From Ignavibacteriota bacterium (GTDB taxonomy: Bacteria; Bacteroidota; Ignavibacteria; UBA10030; UBA6906), in NCBI GenBank assembly GCA_016707525.1, contig JADJHP010000002.1, forward strand, positions 132,501 through 196,500: a DNA stretch of 64,000 nucleotides, given 5' to 3'. Shown here in pieces: positions 33,516 to 42,693 of this stretch. The translations under genes were made by a program, and so were the position numbers. The notes under the pieces were generated by a model. The model did no database searches. It was not told the DNA's origin and saw only the letters and a program-made list of their open reading frames with translations. Position 1 is the stretch's first letter. Every line of letters starts with the position of its first letter.

Positions 33516-35078
33516 ATGGCCACGGTGATGGGAAAAGGAAAGACGGTGCTCGGGTTGTTCGTGGACGGGCTGGATGTCAAGCTCGCGCACCTCTCCGTGT
33601 CACGCAAGCATATCGTGATCAATGAGCTGAAGACCGCGACCCTCATGCAGAAGTTGCATGACCGGAAGTTGGCGGACGAGGCCGTTGCGACGATCACGGA
33701 TCCGAACGACGCGTTCGCGTTCGCGAATGCGCCGGTCCCGGACCCGACACCGGAATCGAGCGAGGACAACAATGCGGTGCTCCTGGGCCTCATTGCCAAC
33801 TATCCCCGGCACAAGTACTCGCTGACGTATGCCATCTCCGAGCCCTCGATCTATTACCACATCCTCGAGAGCGATTTCGGGCTGAAGGGGAAGCGCCTCA
33901 AGGACCGCATTCTCACCGAACTCCGGTCGACGCGCGCATTCCAGCCGGCATCCGATGCGGTGGATGCGATCAAGACGGACGAGGGGAACCTCCTCTGTAT
34001 CGTCCGCGAGGACGGGCTCAGCCTGATCAACGCCCTGGAGAACATCAAGGGGTATATCGGGAACCGGTTGCCTCTGATCTCCGGTGTGACGAGTGCCGAC
34101 GTGTCCATGATGAACGTGGTCCGCGCGAACTATGATATCGAGCCGCAGGACGTGACGGTGATCATCTATGTGGGAACCGAGTTCACGCGACTGATCTTCA
34201 TGCGTGGCGAGCACTTCCATCAATTCGCCCCGATCATCGGTGAAGGATACGATTCGCCGAACCTGCAGAATACCGTGTATTCCCGGTTGTTGCTCGAGCA
34301 GGACAACCTGGCGATCCCGCATATCCGTCGGATCATCCTGGCGGGCGAATGCCACCGGGTCGGGTTCCGGGATTTCCTCGCGCAGCAGTTGCCGGACCAG
34401 GAGATCGAGTATCTGACCTTGCCCCGGCTGGATGCGAGCGGACTCAGCCCCGAGCAGCAGGAGGGCCTGTCAGAGTTCGCCGTGCCGATCGGTGCGGCCA
34501 TGCAGGTCCTCGAGCCGGGCGGCTCAGCGATCTACCATGTCAACGTCCTCCCGGCATCGGTCCGGGAAGGGCAGCGTGTCTTCAAACTGGCCTGGCACGG
34601 CTATGCCTTGTTGCTCGCCCTCTTTGCCATGACCTTCTTCTTCACGTGGTCCGTCACGTCGAAGTCGAGGGAGATCAAGGAACTCAGCGACGTGCTGGTC
34701 CTCAAGGAGAGCCAGAAAGCGGAGAACCTCACGCTTGCGAACTCGATCCAGGCGTTGGAGGACCAGTTGACACGGTACAAGACCTCGATGGCGCTGTACG
34801 ACAGTCTGGTGCCGGGGAGCGAACGGTGGAGCAAGGTCCTGACGCAGTTGAGCCATGGCGTCGAGGATATGAATGCGATCTGGCTCACGGACATGACGGC
34901 CGGCAAGGATGCCGATCTCATGATGAATGGATTCACAACGTACCGTACGCGGATCCCGCGTCTGGCGACCCTCTTTGACAATGCACTGTTGGAGGAGGTC
35001 AGTGTCCAGGAGATCCGGGAGCAGACCGTGTACAAGTACCGGATCAAGGTGCCGTCGTCGTCGGCGGTGGGACAGTAG
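33516..35078 (+). CDS. PilM-PilN fusion (GspL-like assembly protein)
   Basis: 520 residues. The first about 350 are an actin-like cytoplasmic domain like PilM (LGLFVDGLDVKLAHLSVSRK at the N terminus, YVGTEFTRLIFMRG near residue 213, HIRRIILAGECHRVGFRDFL near 275). A single membrane helix follows (AWHGYALLLALFAMTFFFTW, about 362-381), then a coiled coil (EIKELSDVLVLKESQKAENL) and a small periplasmic PilN-like domain. In most type IV pilus systems PilM and PilN are separate; GspL has a similar joined layout. Start ATG 33516; a second ATG is at 33528. No recognised ATP-binding residue check was possible. Confidence 0.78.
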   Translation: MATVMGKGKTVLGLFVDGLDVKLAHLSVSRKHIVINELKTATLMQKLHDRKLADEAVATITDPNDAFAFANAPVPDPTPESSEDNNAVLLGLIANYPRHKYSLTYAISEPSIYYHILESDFGLKGKRLKDRILTELRSTRAFQPASDAVDAIKTDEGNLLCIVREDGLSLINALENIKGYIGNRLPLISGVTSADVSMMNVVRANYDIEPQDVTVIIYVGTEFTRLIFMRGEHFHQFAPIIGEGYDSPNLQNTVYSRLLLEQDNLAIPHIRRIILAGECHRVGFRDFLAQQLPDQEIEYLTLPRLDASGLSPEQQEGLSEFAVPIGAAMQVLEPGGSAIYHVNVLPASVREGQRVFKLAWHGYALLLALFAMTFFFTWSVTSKSREIKELSDVLVLKESQKAENLTLANSIQALEDQLTRYKTSMALYDSLVPGSERWSKVLTQLSHGVEDMNAIWLTDMTAGKDADLMMNGFTTYRTRIPRLATLFDNALLEEVSVQEIREQTVYKYRIKVPSSSAVGQ

Positions 35079-35103
35079 ATATCACGAGGAAAGGAGAGAG
35101 GCC

Positions 35104-36012
35104 GTGTCATATAAATTACGCAATAGCATCGCCCTCGGGGTTCTGCTGTTCCTGATCCTCTCGGTCGGCACGTACATCCGTGCGTTCCACCTGCCGAAGA
35201 AGATCAAAGCCCTTGAGGCCGAGGTGGCCAAGATCGATGAGGAACTGCAGAACACGCCGAATCTGGTCAATCAGTTCAACGACCTGAGCGCGGTGCTGAA
35301 CGATACGCAGAAGCGGTGGGATGGACGGAACAAGGATATCCCGCCCGTGGACGTGAGCTCGCAGAGCTACGCGTACTTCAGCCATCTGATCGATCAGAGC
35401 GGCGAAGTGAAGCTCAACATGGTCTATACCGGGACGACCATGCTTGCGAACTACGGGTACAACACGTACGGGTTGCGGGGCGAGGCGCCGTTCGACAACC
35501 TCTACCGGTTCATCTGGTATCTGGAGAACGACCGCCGCCTGTACAAGATCCACTCCATCACGATGAAGGGGGTGGAGGTGGCACCTGATGCGGAGCATGA
35601 GCTGGGCCAGGTGCTGGTGACCTTTGATATGACCGTGCACGCGTACTTCTCGTCGGTGTCGGAGCTCTCCAGCTCCCTCGGCGAGCGGTCGCTCACGCCG
35701 AACATGTTGACGGTGGATCCGTTCGCGCCGGTCATCGCTTCCGGCATCCCGCCGAACATCCACGATCTCGTGGAGGTCCAGCGTTCGGAGCTGAAGGCGG
35801 TCATCCCCGGCAAGGCATTCGTGCTGGACCAGAACAACACGATCAGGACGATCAATGAGGGTGATGAGGTGTATCTGGGGTACGTGACGCGCGTCGATCC
35901 CGAAGGTGGGCGTGTGGAGTGCACGTTGAACAAGGGCGGGATCATCGAGAAGGTGGAAATGGTGATCCGCTACGGTCCACAGGCGAAAGTCAATGTTCAG
36001 ACTAAACGGTGA
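35104..36012 (+). CDS. PilO-PilP fusion protein
   Basis: 302 residues from a GTG at 35104 (AGGAGAGAGG upstream). The N terminus has one membrane helix (SIALGVLLFLILSVGTYI), a coiled coil (IKALEAEVAKIDEELQ) and a ferredoxin-like periplasmic domain to about residue 185, as in PilO. After a linker, TVDPFAPVI starts a PilP-like part: VQRSELKAVIPGKAFVLDQN, then INEGDEVYLGYVTRVD and IIEKVEM. PilP is normally a separate lipoprotein that ties the inner complex to the secretin; here the two are one chain. The stop is directly followed by the secretin gene. Confidence 0.72.
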   Translation: MSYKLRNSIALGVLLFLILSVGTYIRAFHLPKKIKALEAEVAKIDEELQNTPNLVNQFNDLSAVLNDTQKRWDGRNKDIPPVDVSSQSYAYFSHLIDQSGEVKLNMVYTGTTMLANYGYNTYGLRGEAPFDNLYRFIWYLENDRRLYKIHSITMKGVEVAPDAEHELGQVLVTFDMTVHAYFSSVSELSSSLGERSLTPNMLTVDPFAPVIASGIPPNIHDLVEVQRSELKAVIPGKAFVLDQNNTIRTINEGDEVYLGYVTRVDPEGGRVECTLNKGGIIEKVEMVIRYGPQAKVNVQTKR

Positions 36013-36019
36013 GGAGAGC

Positions 36020-37258
36020 ATGAAAGCATCATTCGTGGTAGCAGTTGTCGCCCTGCTGTGCATCGTTGGGACGGCAGCCGACGCGCAGTCACAGGCCGAG
36101 CGCAAGATCACGCGCGACTTTACGCCGCCGGCGGAGCTGGTGTCCATCGCCCCGTCCACCACCCTGGACAAAGCCCTGTCGATCATCAGCGAGGTCAGCA
36201 AGAAGACCACGGGCAAGATCATCATCGACACCGAACGGCGTTCGATGCCGATCAACGTGGACATCCAGGGGTTCCCATGGCGGGAGGCCCTGGAGACGAT
36301 CTGCCGGAAGAACAGCCTCGCCTTCTCGGAATTCGAGAGCTACATCCAGATCACGTCAGGGACGACCGGCGAGTCCGCTCTGGGGCCCGTGGGTGACGGC
36401 CGGCCGGTGCAGTCCGGCACCGTCGTGACGGAGATCCAGAAAGAACTCGCGACGTTCCGCAGCCGTGAGATCAAACTCTCGGCCGTGTTCTTCGAGGTCA
36501 ATCTGAGCCGTCTGGACGAGGTGGGCCTGAACTGGTCGTTCATGAAGAGCACCTCCGATGTGGCGATCGGCGCGGAGTTCAATGGAGCCGACAACGTCAG
36601 CAACGCGATCTTCAAGACCGAGATCACCCCGAAGGTGAAATTCGCCAACATGAACTTCGTGGCGAAGTTCTTCTCGGACTACAAACTCGGCGAGATCCTG
36701 TCCGGGCCGCAGCTCATCGTCCGCTCCGGGGAAGAAGGCCGCATCCAGGTGGGCCAGGACTTCTCCATCCGCGAGCGGGACTTCGCCGGGAACCTGATCG
36801 ACAAGTTCTACAGCGCGGGTACCATCATCAAAGTGCAGCCGCAGGTGATCGTGGAGCAGGGAGTGCCGTTCATCCACGTCCGCGTGGATGTGGAGCGCAG
36901 TTCGGTGACCCCGGGCTCCGTGAGCACGATCATCAACAAGACCCAGGCGCAGACCAATCTGCTGCTCCTGGACGGCGAAGAGACGCTGATCGGTGGCCTG
37001 TACAACAACGAATCGAACACCGTGCGTACCGGCCTGCCCTTCCTGAAGGACCTCCCCTGGTACGTCCTCGGCCTGCGGTATCTGTTCGGCTACGACAAGG
37101 AGGAGGTCACGAAGAAGGAGCTGGTGATCCTGCTCAAGGCGGAATTGGTGCCGACCCTGCAGGAACGCATCACCCAGAGGACGAGGGAAGATGAACTCGT
37201 AGGCCGCTGGCGGCAGGATATGATGAGCAAGGATCGCGCTGTCAGGGGTACGAAATAA
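36020..37258 (+). CDS. Short secretin (PilQ/GspD family outer-membrane channel)
   Basis: 412 residues with a signal peptide (about 1-24, ending TAADA). One N-terminal STN/N0-type domain (LDKALSIISEVSKKTTGKII to YIQIT, about 50-112), a linker, and the secretin core with TGLPFLKDLPWYVLGLRYLF and KKELVILLKAELV. AMIN and extra N domains of PilQ are absent, so it is much shorter than PilQ or GspD. GAGGAG gives the start at ATG 36020. It would form the outer-membrane gate for the pilus. Confidence 0.85.
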   Translation: MKASFVVAVVALLCIVGTAADAQSQAERKITRDFTPPAELVSIAPSTTLDKALSIISEVSKKTTGKIIIDTERRSMPINVDIQGFPWREALETICRKNSLAFSEFESYIQITSGTTGESALGPVGDGRPVQSGTVVTEIQKELATFRSREIKLSAVFFEVNLSRLDEVGLNWSFMKSTSDVAIGAEFNGADNVSNAIFKTEITPKVKFANMNFVAKFFSDYKLGEILSGPQLIVRSGEEGRIQVGQDFSIRERDFAGNLIDKFYSAGTIIKVQPQVIVEQGVPFIHVRVDVERSSVTPGSVSTIINKTQAQTNLLLLDGEETLIGGLYNNESNTVRTGLPFLKDLPWYVLGLRYLFGYDKEEVTKKELVILLKAELVPTLQERITQRTREDELVGRWRQDMMSKDRAVRGTK

Positions 37259-37304
37259 TACGTGCGCTGCGCACTGAAGTGTCACAAGCGTGAGAGGAAC
37301 GTCG

Positions 37305-38756
37305 ATGTCACGAATTTGGACTATGGCCGTATTGACCGTGGGCGTGTTGCTGTTCGGCGGCTGCACAGAAGACAACTCGACGGCGTCGCAAGGTGAGGGG
37401 GTGTTGAACGGCATCGTGACCGATGGCGCGACGCTCTCGTACCTCTCCGACGTCGCCGTGACCGCACAGAGCGTGTCGGCCGGGTCGATCTCGACCACGA
37501 CGGATGCCAACGGGAGTTTCCGGGCTTCCTTCACGACCGACAGCATCGCAACGGCCACCGTCACGTTGAGGAAGACCGGGTACCGCGACACGACCTTCAG
37601 TGTGTCGCTCCGGGCCGGTTCCGTGCTCGTGCTGCAACTCACCCTGACCCCCAAATCGGTGGTTACGGGAGGGGGCGGATCCTCGAGCGGTCTTGCACAA
37701 ACCATCGCGTTCCTGGGCTCGACCCCGCAGGAGGTCTCGGTCTATGGGGTAGGCGGGAAGGAGACCTCGGTGCTCTCGTTCGAGGTGCGCGATTCACTCG
37801 GACTGGCGATCGATGCGACGCATGCTGTGAAACTGACGTTCACGTCCAACAATGGCCCGGGTGGGGGAGAATACATCTCTCCGGACGCCGTGACCACCAA
37901 TGCCGCCGGGCAGGCGCACATCACCTTCAACTCCGGTACCCGGTCGGGTGTGGTGCAGGTGACGGCCTCCGCAACCGTGGGCTCGCGTACGATCTCGTCC
38001 AGCCCGGTGCGGCTGGTCATCAATGGCGGGTTCCCGGTGCAGTCGCATTTCTCGATCGCTCCCGTGGCGCACAACTTTGCGGCGCTCCATGAGCTCGGGC
38101 AGGTCCAGCCGGTCACGATCCTCGCCGGCGACATGTATAGCAATCCGGTGGCCCCCGGGACGGCCGTTTACTTCCGCAGCAGCGCCGGTGTGGTCCAGCC
38201 GTCCGTGTTCACGGACAAGAACGGCTTCGGTACCGTGAATCTGTACAGCGGCAACCCTGCGCCGTACAGCACCTACGCTGCGCCGGTCTATGGCGATGGC
38301 TATCACTACGTGGTTGCGCGGACCCTCGGACAGGGTGGTACGGTGGTGCAGGACAGCACCCTCATGCTCTGGAGCGGCCATGGCATCATCAGCAACGTCA
38401 GTCCGACGACCTTCGATATCGCGAACGGCGGTTCGCAGACGTTCTCCTTCCGCGTATCGGACGAACTCGGGCACCCGCTCGCCGCGGGTACGATCATCTC
38501 CGTGTCGGCCCTCATCCCGCCGCCACCATCGGAAGGGATCCAGCAGAATCAGGTCACGACCATCTTCGGCTCCAACGGCGCCGTGAAGCTGCCTGATGTC
38601 ATCTTCTCGGGTCCCGGGACGACCGATTTCACGTTCATCCTGAAGGATGGCACGTGGAGCATCACGGATCCAACCCCGGTGAACATCGTGATCAATGTGA
38701 CCGGGCCCAATGTGAACGGCTCGATCGGCTATACGTTCGGCGGCACGGTCCGCTGA
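37305..38756 (+). CDS. Lipoprotein with carboxypeptidase-regulatory and Big_1 Ig-like domains
   Basis: 483 residues. Lipoprotein signal (VGVLLFGGC, Cys20). Then a CarboxypepD_reg-like beta-sandwich (about 35-110, GIVTDGATLSYLSDVAVTAQ and ADANGSFRASF-type turns), followed by two or three bacterial Ig-like (Big_1) domains with the repeated TTNAAGQAHITF and TDKNGFGTVNLYSGNP pattern. ATG 37305 with AGAGGAA upstream; it follows the secretin by 46 bases and is the last gene of the operon. It may be a surface adhesin or a secretin-associated lipoprotein; no pilotin resemblance is seen. Confidence 0.75.
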   Translation: MSRIWTMAVLTVGVLLFGGCTEDNSTASQGEGVLNGIVTDGATLSYLSDVAVTAQSVSAGSISTTTDANGSFRASFTTDSIATATVTLRKTGYRDTTFSVSLRAGSVLVLQLTLTPKSVVTGGGGSSSGLAQTIAFLGSTPQEVSVYGVGGKETSVLSFEVRDSLGLAIDATHAVKLTFTSNNGPGGGEYISPDAVTTNAAGQAHITFNSGTRSGVVQVTASATVGSRTISSSPVRLVINGGFPVQSHFSIAPVAHNFAALHELGQVQPVTILAGDMYSNPVAPGTAVYFRSSAGVVQPSVFTDKNGFGTVNLYSGNPAPYSTYAAPVYGDGYHYVVARTLGQGGTVVQDSTLMLWSGHGIISNVSPTTFDIANGGSQTFSFRVSDELGHPLAAGTIISVSALIPPPPSEGIQQNQVTTIFGSNGAVKLPDVIFSGPGTTDFTFILKDGTWSITDPTPVNIVINVTGPNVNGSIGYTFGGTVR

Positions 38757-38779
38757 TCGGTGGTCCTTCATCGTGTGTG

Positions 38780-38810
38780 CGGCCCCTGCATCCTCCGGGT
38801 GCAGGGGCCG
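38780..38810 (+). terminator. Hairpin terminator of the pilus operon
   Basis: CGGCCCCTGCA and TGCAGGGGCCG form a perfect 11-bp stem around a 9-base loop, 23 bases after the lipoprotein stop. The following TGTCATGTCG is only weakly T-rich. Confidence 0.65.
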
Positions 38811-38890
38811 TGTCATGTCGTTCCTTGCTTTCCACTCCGAATTGTTTTAGTTTTCTCCCTCCTCCGTTCCACGACAGGTCTCCGACCACA

Positions 38891-41719
38891 GTGTTCGATC
38901 GTCTGATCATCAAGGGCGCGCGCGTCCACAACCTCAAGAATATCTCGCTTGAGCTTCCACGCAACGCTCTCATCGTCATCACCGGTGTCAGTGGCTCCGG
39001 GAAGTCGAGCCTCGCCTTCGATACCATCTACGCCGAAGGCCAGCGCCGCTACGTCGAGAGCCTGTCCTCGTACGCCCGGCAGTTCCTGGAGCGGATGGAC
39101 AAGCCTGATGTGGACGTGATCCAGGGCATCAGTCCTGCGATGGCGATCGAGCAGAAGACCAATACACGCAACCCCCGCTCGACGGTCGGCACATCGACCG
39201 AAGTCTACGACTACCTCCGGCTGTTGTATGCGCGGGTCGGACAGACGTTCTGTCTGAAGTGCGGCAAGAGGGTGGAGCGGGATTCCGTCGATACGGTGCG
39301 GACCGCACTCCTCCGTGCGCGGAAGGAGCGCACCGGGGCGGACGTGCGCATGTATGTGACCTTCCCTCTGCCCATCCATCCGAAAGAGACCCTGCAGGTC
39401 GCCCTCGCAAATCTGAAGAAGGAGGGGTTCTTCCGCATCGTGGTCGGCGGAGAGATCTTCGATCTCAATACGGACACCCTCCCGGCGCGCACGCGTCCGG
39501 CGGATGTGGATGTGCTCGTGGACCGTCTGGTCTTCCGGGAGGAAGAGGCGGATAACCGTCTCGCCGACTCGGTGGAGACGGCGTTCGCATCAGGGAACGG
39601 CATCGCGGCCGTCCTGCTCCTGGATCCGTCGCAGCGCCTGAACTTCAACAGGAATTTCGCCTGCGCGGACTGTCATATCACGTATGAGGAACCGGACCCG
39701 CGCCTTTTCTCATTCAACAATCCTTTCGGCGCGTGTCCATCGTGTCAGGGATTCGGCCGCGCGATCGGGATCGACATGGACCTCGTGGCGCCGGACAAGC
39801 GGAAGACCCTGCGCGAGGGGGCGATCCATCCATGGTCCACGCCGAAGTTCAAAGAATATCTCCGTTCGCTCCTGCGGGCGGCGCCCTCGGCGGGGATCCG
39901 CGTGGACGTTCCCTTCGGGGAGCTGACGGACGCCGAGCTGCAGGTCATACGTGAAGGCAAGGGAGAGTATGACGGGCTCGATGCCTTCTTCAAGATGGTG
40001 GAGAAGAAGGCATACAAGATCTATTATCGCGTGATGCTCAGCCGGTACCGGGCGTATACCACCTGTCCGGCATGCGATGGGGCACGCCTCCGCCCCGAAG
40101 CGCTGAGTGTCCGGCTTGCAGGGAAGCGTATCCATGATGTCGTCAGTATGACGGTGTCGGACGCCCGCGCGTTCCTGAAGGGGCTGCCGCTCACCCCGTT
40201 CGAAGCCGGGATCGCAAAGCGGATCCTGGATGAGCTCCATAAGCGCCTGGCGTATCTGGATGACGTGGGGATCGGCTATCTCACGCTGGACCGGCTCTCC
40301 AGCACCCTTTCCGGGGGCGAATCGCAGCGTATCAATCTGGCGACATCCCTGGGCTCGTCGCTCGTGGGCGCCGTGTATGTGCTTGATGAACCGAGCATCG
40401 GTCTGCATCCACGGGACAACGACCGGCTGATCGGCATTCTCCAGCGGTTGCGCGCGGCCGGGAATACGGTGATCGTCGTGGAACACGACCTCGATATGAT
40501 GCGTGCGAGCGATGTGATCGTGGATATGGGGCCGCGTGCCGGCGAACAGGGCGGCGAAGTGATCTTCAATGGTACCCCCGCGGAGATCCTGGAGGACCGT
40601 GCGAGCCTTACCGGCGCGTACCTTTCCGGCCGCAAGGCGATCACGATCCCTGCGGAACGCCGGCCTGTCGACGGGTTCGCCGTCACGGTGGTGGGCGCGT
40701 CGGAGCATAATCTGAAGAACATCGATGTTGCGATCCCGCTGCATGCCCTGGTGTGCATCACCGGCGTGAGCGGCAGCGGAAAGAGCACGCTCGTGCATGA
40801 GGTGCTCCACAAGGGATTACTCCGGGCCCTGGGGCACGGTGGGGAGAAGGCCGGGAGGCATGCCCGCATCGAAGGGGTGGAGCATCTGAGCGCCATCGAG
40901 ATGGTCGACCAGTCGCCGATCGGCCGCACACCGCGGTCCAATCCCGTCACGTATATCCAGACGTTCGATCTGATCCGGACCCTGTTTGCCGGCACGGCTG
41001 CGGCACGGGTGCACGGGTTCAAGCCGGGAGCGTTCTCGTTCAATGTGCCCGGTGGGCGGTGCGACGCCTGCGAAGGGGACGGTGTGGTGAAAGTGGAAAT
41101 GCAGTTCCTGGCCGATCTCTATCTTCCCTGCGATGTGTGCAAGGGGAAACGGTATAAGAAAGAGATCCTCGATGTGAAGTACCGCGGGAAGAACATCGAC
41201 GATGTGCTGGGCATGACGGTGGATGAGGCCAGCCAGTTCTTCGGTGCCGATGCAACCGGGCGGAAGATCGCTGCAAAACTGAAGGTGCTCCGTGACGTCG
41301 GCCTGGGGTATATCCGCCTCGGCCAGCCGGCCACCTCGCTCTCCGGTGGCGAAGCCCAGCGCATCAAGCTTGCCGCCCACCTTGCCTCGCCACCTGCCGA
41401 GAGGCACACACTGTTCCTCTTCGATGAGCCGACCACAGGGTTGCATATCGATGATATCGTGAAACTGCTGCAGTGCTTCCATGCCCTCATCGATGCAGGG
41501 AATTCCGTGGTGATCATCGAACACAATCTGGATGTGATCAAATGTGCCGACTGGGTGATCGACCTTGGTCCGGAAGCGGGATCGGGCGGGGGCGAATTGG
41601 TGGCCCAGGGCACGCCGGAGTCGGTGGCGAGGGTGGCGCGGTCCTTCACGGGGCAGCACCTGGCGCGGACCCTCGGTCTGCCTGAGAAGAAAGGGCGGGG
41701 GAAAAGAGGGCAGTCGTGA
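38891..41719 (+). CDS. uvrA: Excinuclease ABC subunit A
   Basis: DNA-damage recognition ATPase of nucleotide excision repair, 942 residues, the normal length. Tandem ABC modules: first Walker A GVSGSGKSS with LSSYARQFLERMDKPDVD after it, first signature LSGGESQRINLAT, second Walker A GVSGSGKST and second signature LSGGEAQRIKLAA. Zinc knuckles CLKC, CADCHI...CPSC and CDAC...CDVC are present. GTG start at 38891 (FDRLIIKGARVHNLKNI) is chosen by family length; there is no strong ribosome site. Confidence 0.97.
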   Translation: MFDRLIIKGARVHNLKNISLELPRNALIVITGVSGSGKSSLAFDTIYAEGQRRYVESLSSYARQFLERMDKPDVDVIQGISPAMAIEQKTNTRNPRSTVGTSTEVYDYLRLLYARVGQTFCLKCGKRVERDSVDTVRTALLRARKERTGADVRMYVTFPLPIHPKETLQVALANLKKEGFFRIVVGGEIFDLNTDTLPARTRPADVDVLVDRLVFREEEADNRLADSVETAFASGNGIAAVLLLDPSQRLNFNRNFACADCHITYEEPDPRLFSFNNPFGACPSCQGFGRAIGIDMDLVAPDKRKTLREGAIHPWSTPKFKEYLRSLLRAAPSAGIRVDVPFGELTDAELQVIREGKGEYDGLDAFFKMVEKKAYKIYYRVMLSRYRAYTTCPACDGARLRPEALSVRLAGKRIHDVVSMTVSDARAFLKGLPLTPFEAGIAKRILDELHKRLAYLDDVGIGYLTLDRLSSTLSGGESQRINLATSLGSSLVGAVYVLDEPSIGLHPRDNDRLIGILQRLRAAGNTVIVVEHDLDMMRASDVIVDMGPRAGEQGGEVIFNGTPAEILEDRASLTGAYLSGRKAITIPAERRPVDGFAVTVVGASEHNLKNIDVAIPLHALVCITGVSGSGKSTLVHEVLHKGLLRALGHGGEKAGRHARIEGVEHLSAIEMVDQSPIGRTPRSNPVTYIQTFDLIRTLFAGTAAARVHGFKPGAFSFNVPGGRCDACEGDGVVKVEMQFLADLYLPCDVCKGKRYKKEILDVKYRGKNIDDVLGMTVDEASQFFGADATGRKIAAKLKVLRDVGLGYIRLGQPATSLSGGEAQRIKLAAHLASPPAERHTLFLFDEPTTGLHIDDIVKLLQCFHALIDAGNSVVIIEHNLDVIKCADWVIDLGPEAGSGGGELVAQGTPESVARVARSFTGQHLARTLGLPEKKGRGKRGQS

Positions 41720-41787
41720 GGTCCGGACGTGACGGCCGTCACTGAATGGAGGGCCGGGCCGATATATATTACGTGTGCCTGAACATT

Positions 41788-41835
41788 GAAAGGCACTGAT
41801 GCACAGCGTTTCTCACGCGCGCGTCAGTGCCTTTC
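41788..41835. terminator. Bidirectional terminator between uvrA and the beta-barrel gene
   Basis: GAAAGGCACTGA (41788-41799) and TCAGTGCCTTTC (41824-41835) form a 12-bp stem that can be extended inward by three pairs. T runs occur on both strands next to the stem. It sits between convergent genes. Confidence 0.75.
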
Positions 41836-41841
41836 GCCATT

Positions 41842-42615
41842 TCAGAGGGCCATCCCGATGTTCAGGCTGATCACGAACCCGCCGAAGGACTTCTTTCTTG
41901 CGGAAACCTCACGTGTCCGGACGTCGTAGAGCGAAGGGAGTCCTTCGCCGAACATGTAGGTCACGTAGTACCGGAAATTCACCCCGAAAATATTGCTTCG
42001 CTCGGTGCCGAAATTGGAACCGAACCCGATGAACCCGCCGGCGGTGTATTGCGGATGCCCCCGGCCGATACTCTTGAAGAACTCCACCTGCTCTTCCGTC
42101 TTCACCCCGTCGCCGCGGTCAATGAAATCCATGTAGGGCATCTGATAGATCATCGCAGGGCCTGCCCCGGCATTGATATACGGGCGGAAGGTGTCGACGA
42201 TATCCTCTCTGAAGAGGCGGTACTGGACGCCCACCATGAGGGGGATGACGAGGAATCGGTTGAGTTTGCCGGGAGTGTAGGAGACCCCATAGTAGGGGTC
42301 GATATACTCGAACTCCCGCTCATCCTTTGATTCGGACACGCTGAGACTGATGAACCCGGAAAGGTCCTGGGTGAATGAGCGCCGGTACAACCCGCCGAGG
42401 CCAAAGCCGTCGTTGGAGATCAGGACATCGATGCTCCAGATGTTCGGGTAGAGGCCCGGAGACGTCGGATCGATCGGCTCCTGTCCGGCCTGGATCGTGT
42501 CAGGCCCGTGTACGGGATCCCACCCGGTCCGGGTGGTCTGTGAGAAAGCAGAAAGGGACGCCGCGAGCACAAGCACGACGGCGATGAGCAGTCGTACGCC
42601 ATTCCTGTGAGCCAT
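41842..42615 (-). CDS. Putative outer-membrane beta-barrel protein
   Basis: 257 residues with a signal peptide (about 1-26, ending SAFSQ). The mature part has many alternating beta stretches with aromatic girdles (FGLGGLYRRSF, FISLSVSESK, NRFLVIPLMVGVQYRLF, NIFGVNFRYYVTYMFG), as in 8-10 strand porin-like proteins. It ends in a strand closing with Leu rather than the usual Phe or Tyr. AGAGGA precedes ATG 42615. No specific family is recognised; single-gene unit. Confidence 0.7.
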   Translation of the reverse strand: MAHRNGVRLLIAVVLVLAASLSAFSQTTRTGWDPVHGPDTIQAGQEPIDPTSPGLYPNIWSIDVLISNDGFGLGGLYRRSFTQDLSGFISLSVSESKDEREFEYIDPYYGVSYTPGKLNRFLVIPLMVGVQYRLFREDIVDTFRPYINAGAGPAMIYQMPYMDFIDRGDGVKTEEQVEFFKSIGRGHPQYTAGGFIGFGSNFGTERSNIFGVNFRYYVTYMFGEGLPSLYDVRTREVSARKKSFGGFVISLNIGMAL

Positions 42616-42693
42616 GAGATCCTCTTTAATAAAGATACTGCATCCTCAACAACAGCATGACTCAAAAATAGGTTCTCGTTCAGCCAAATGCAA

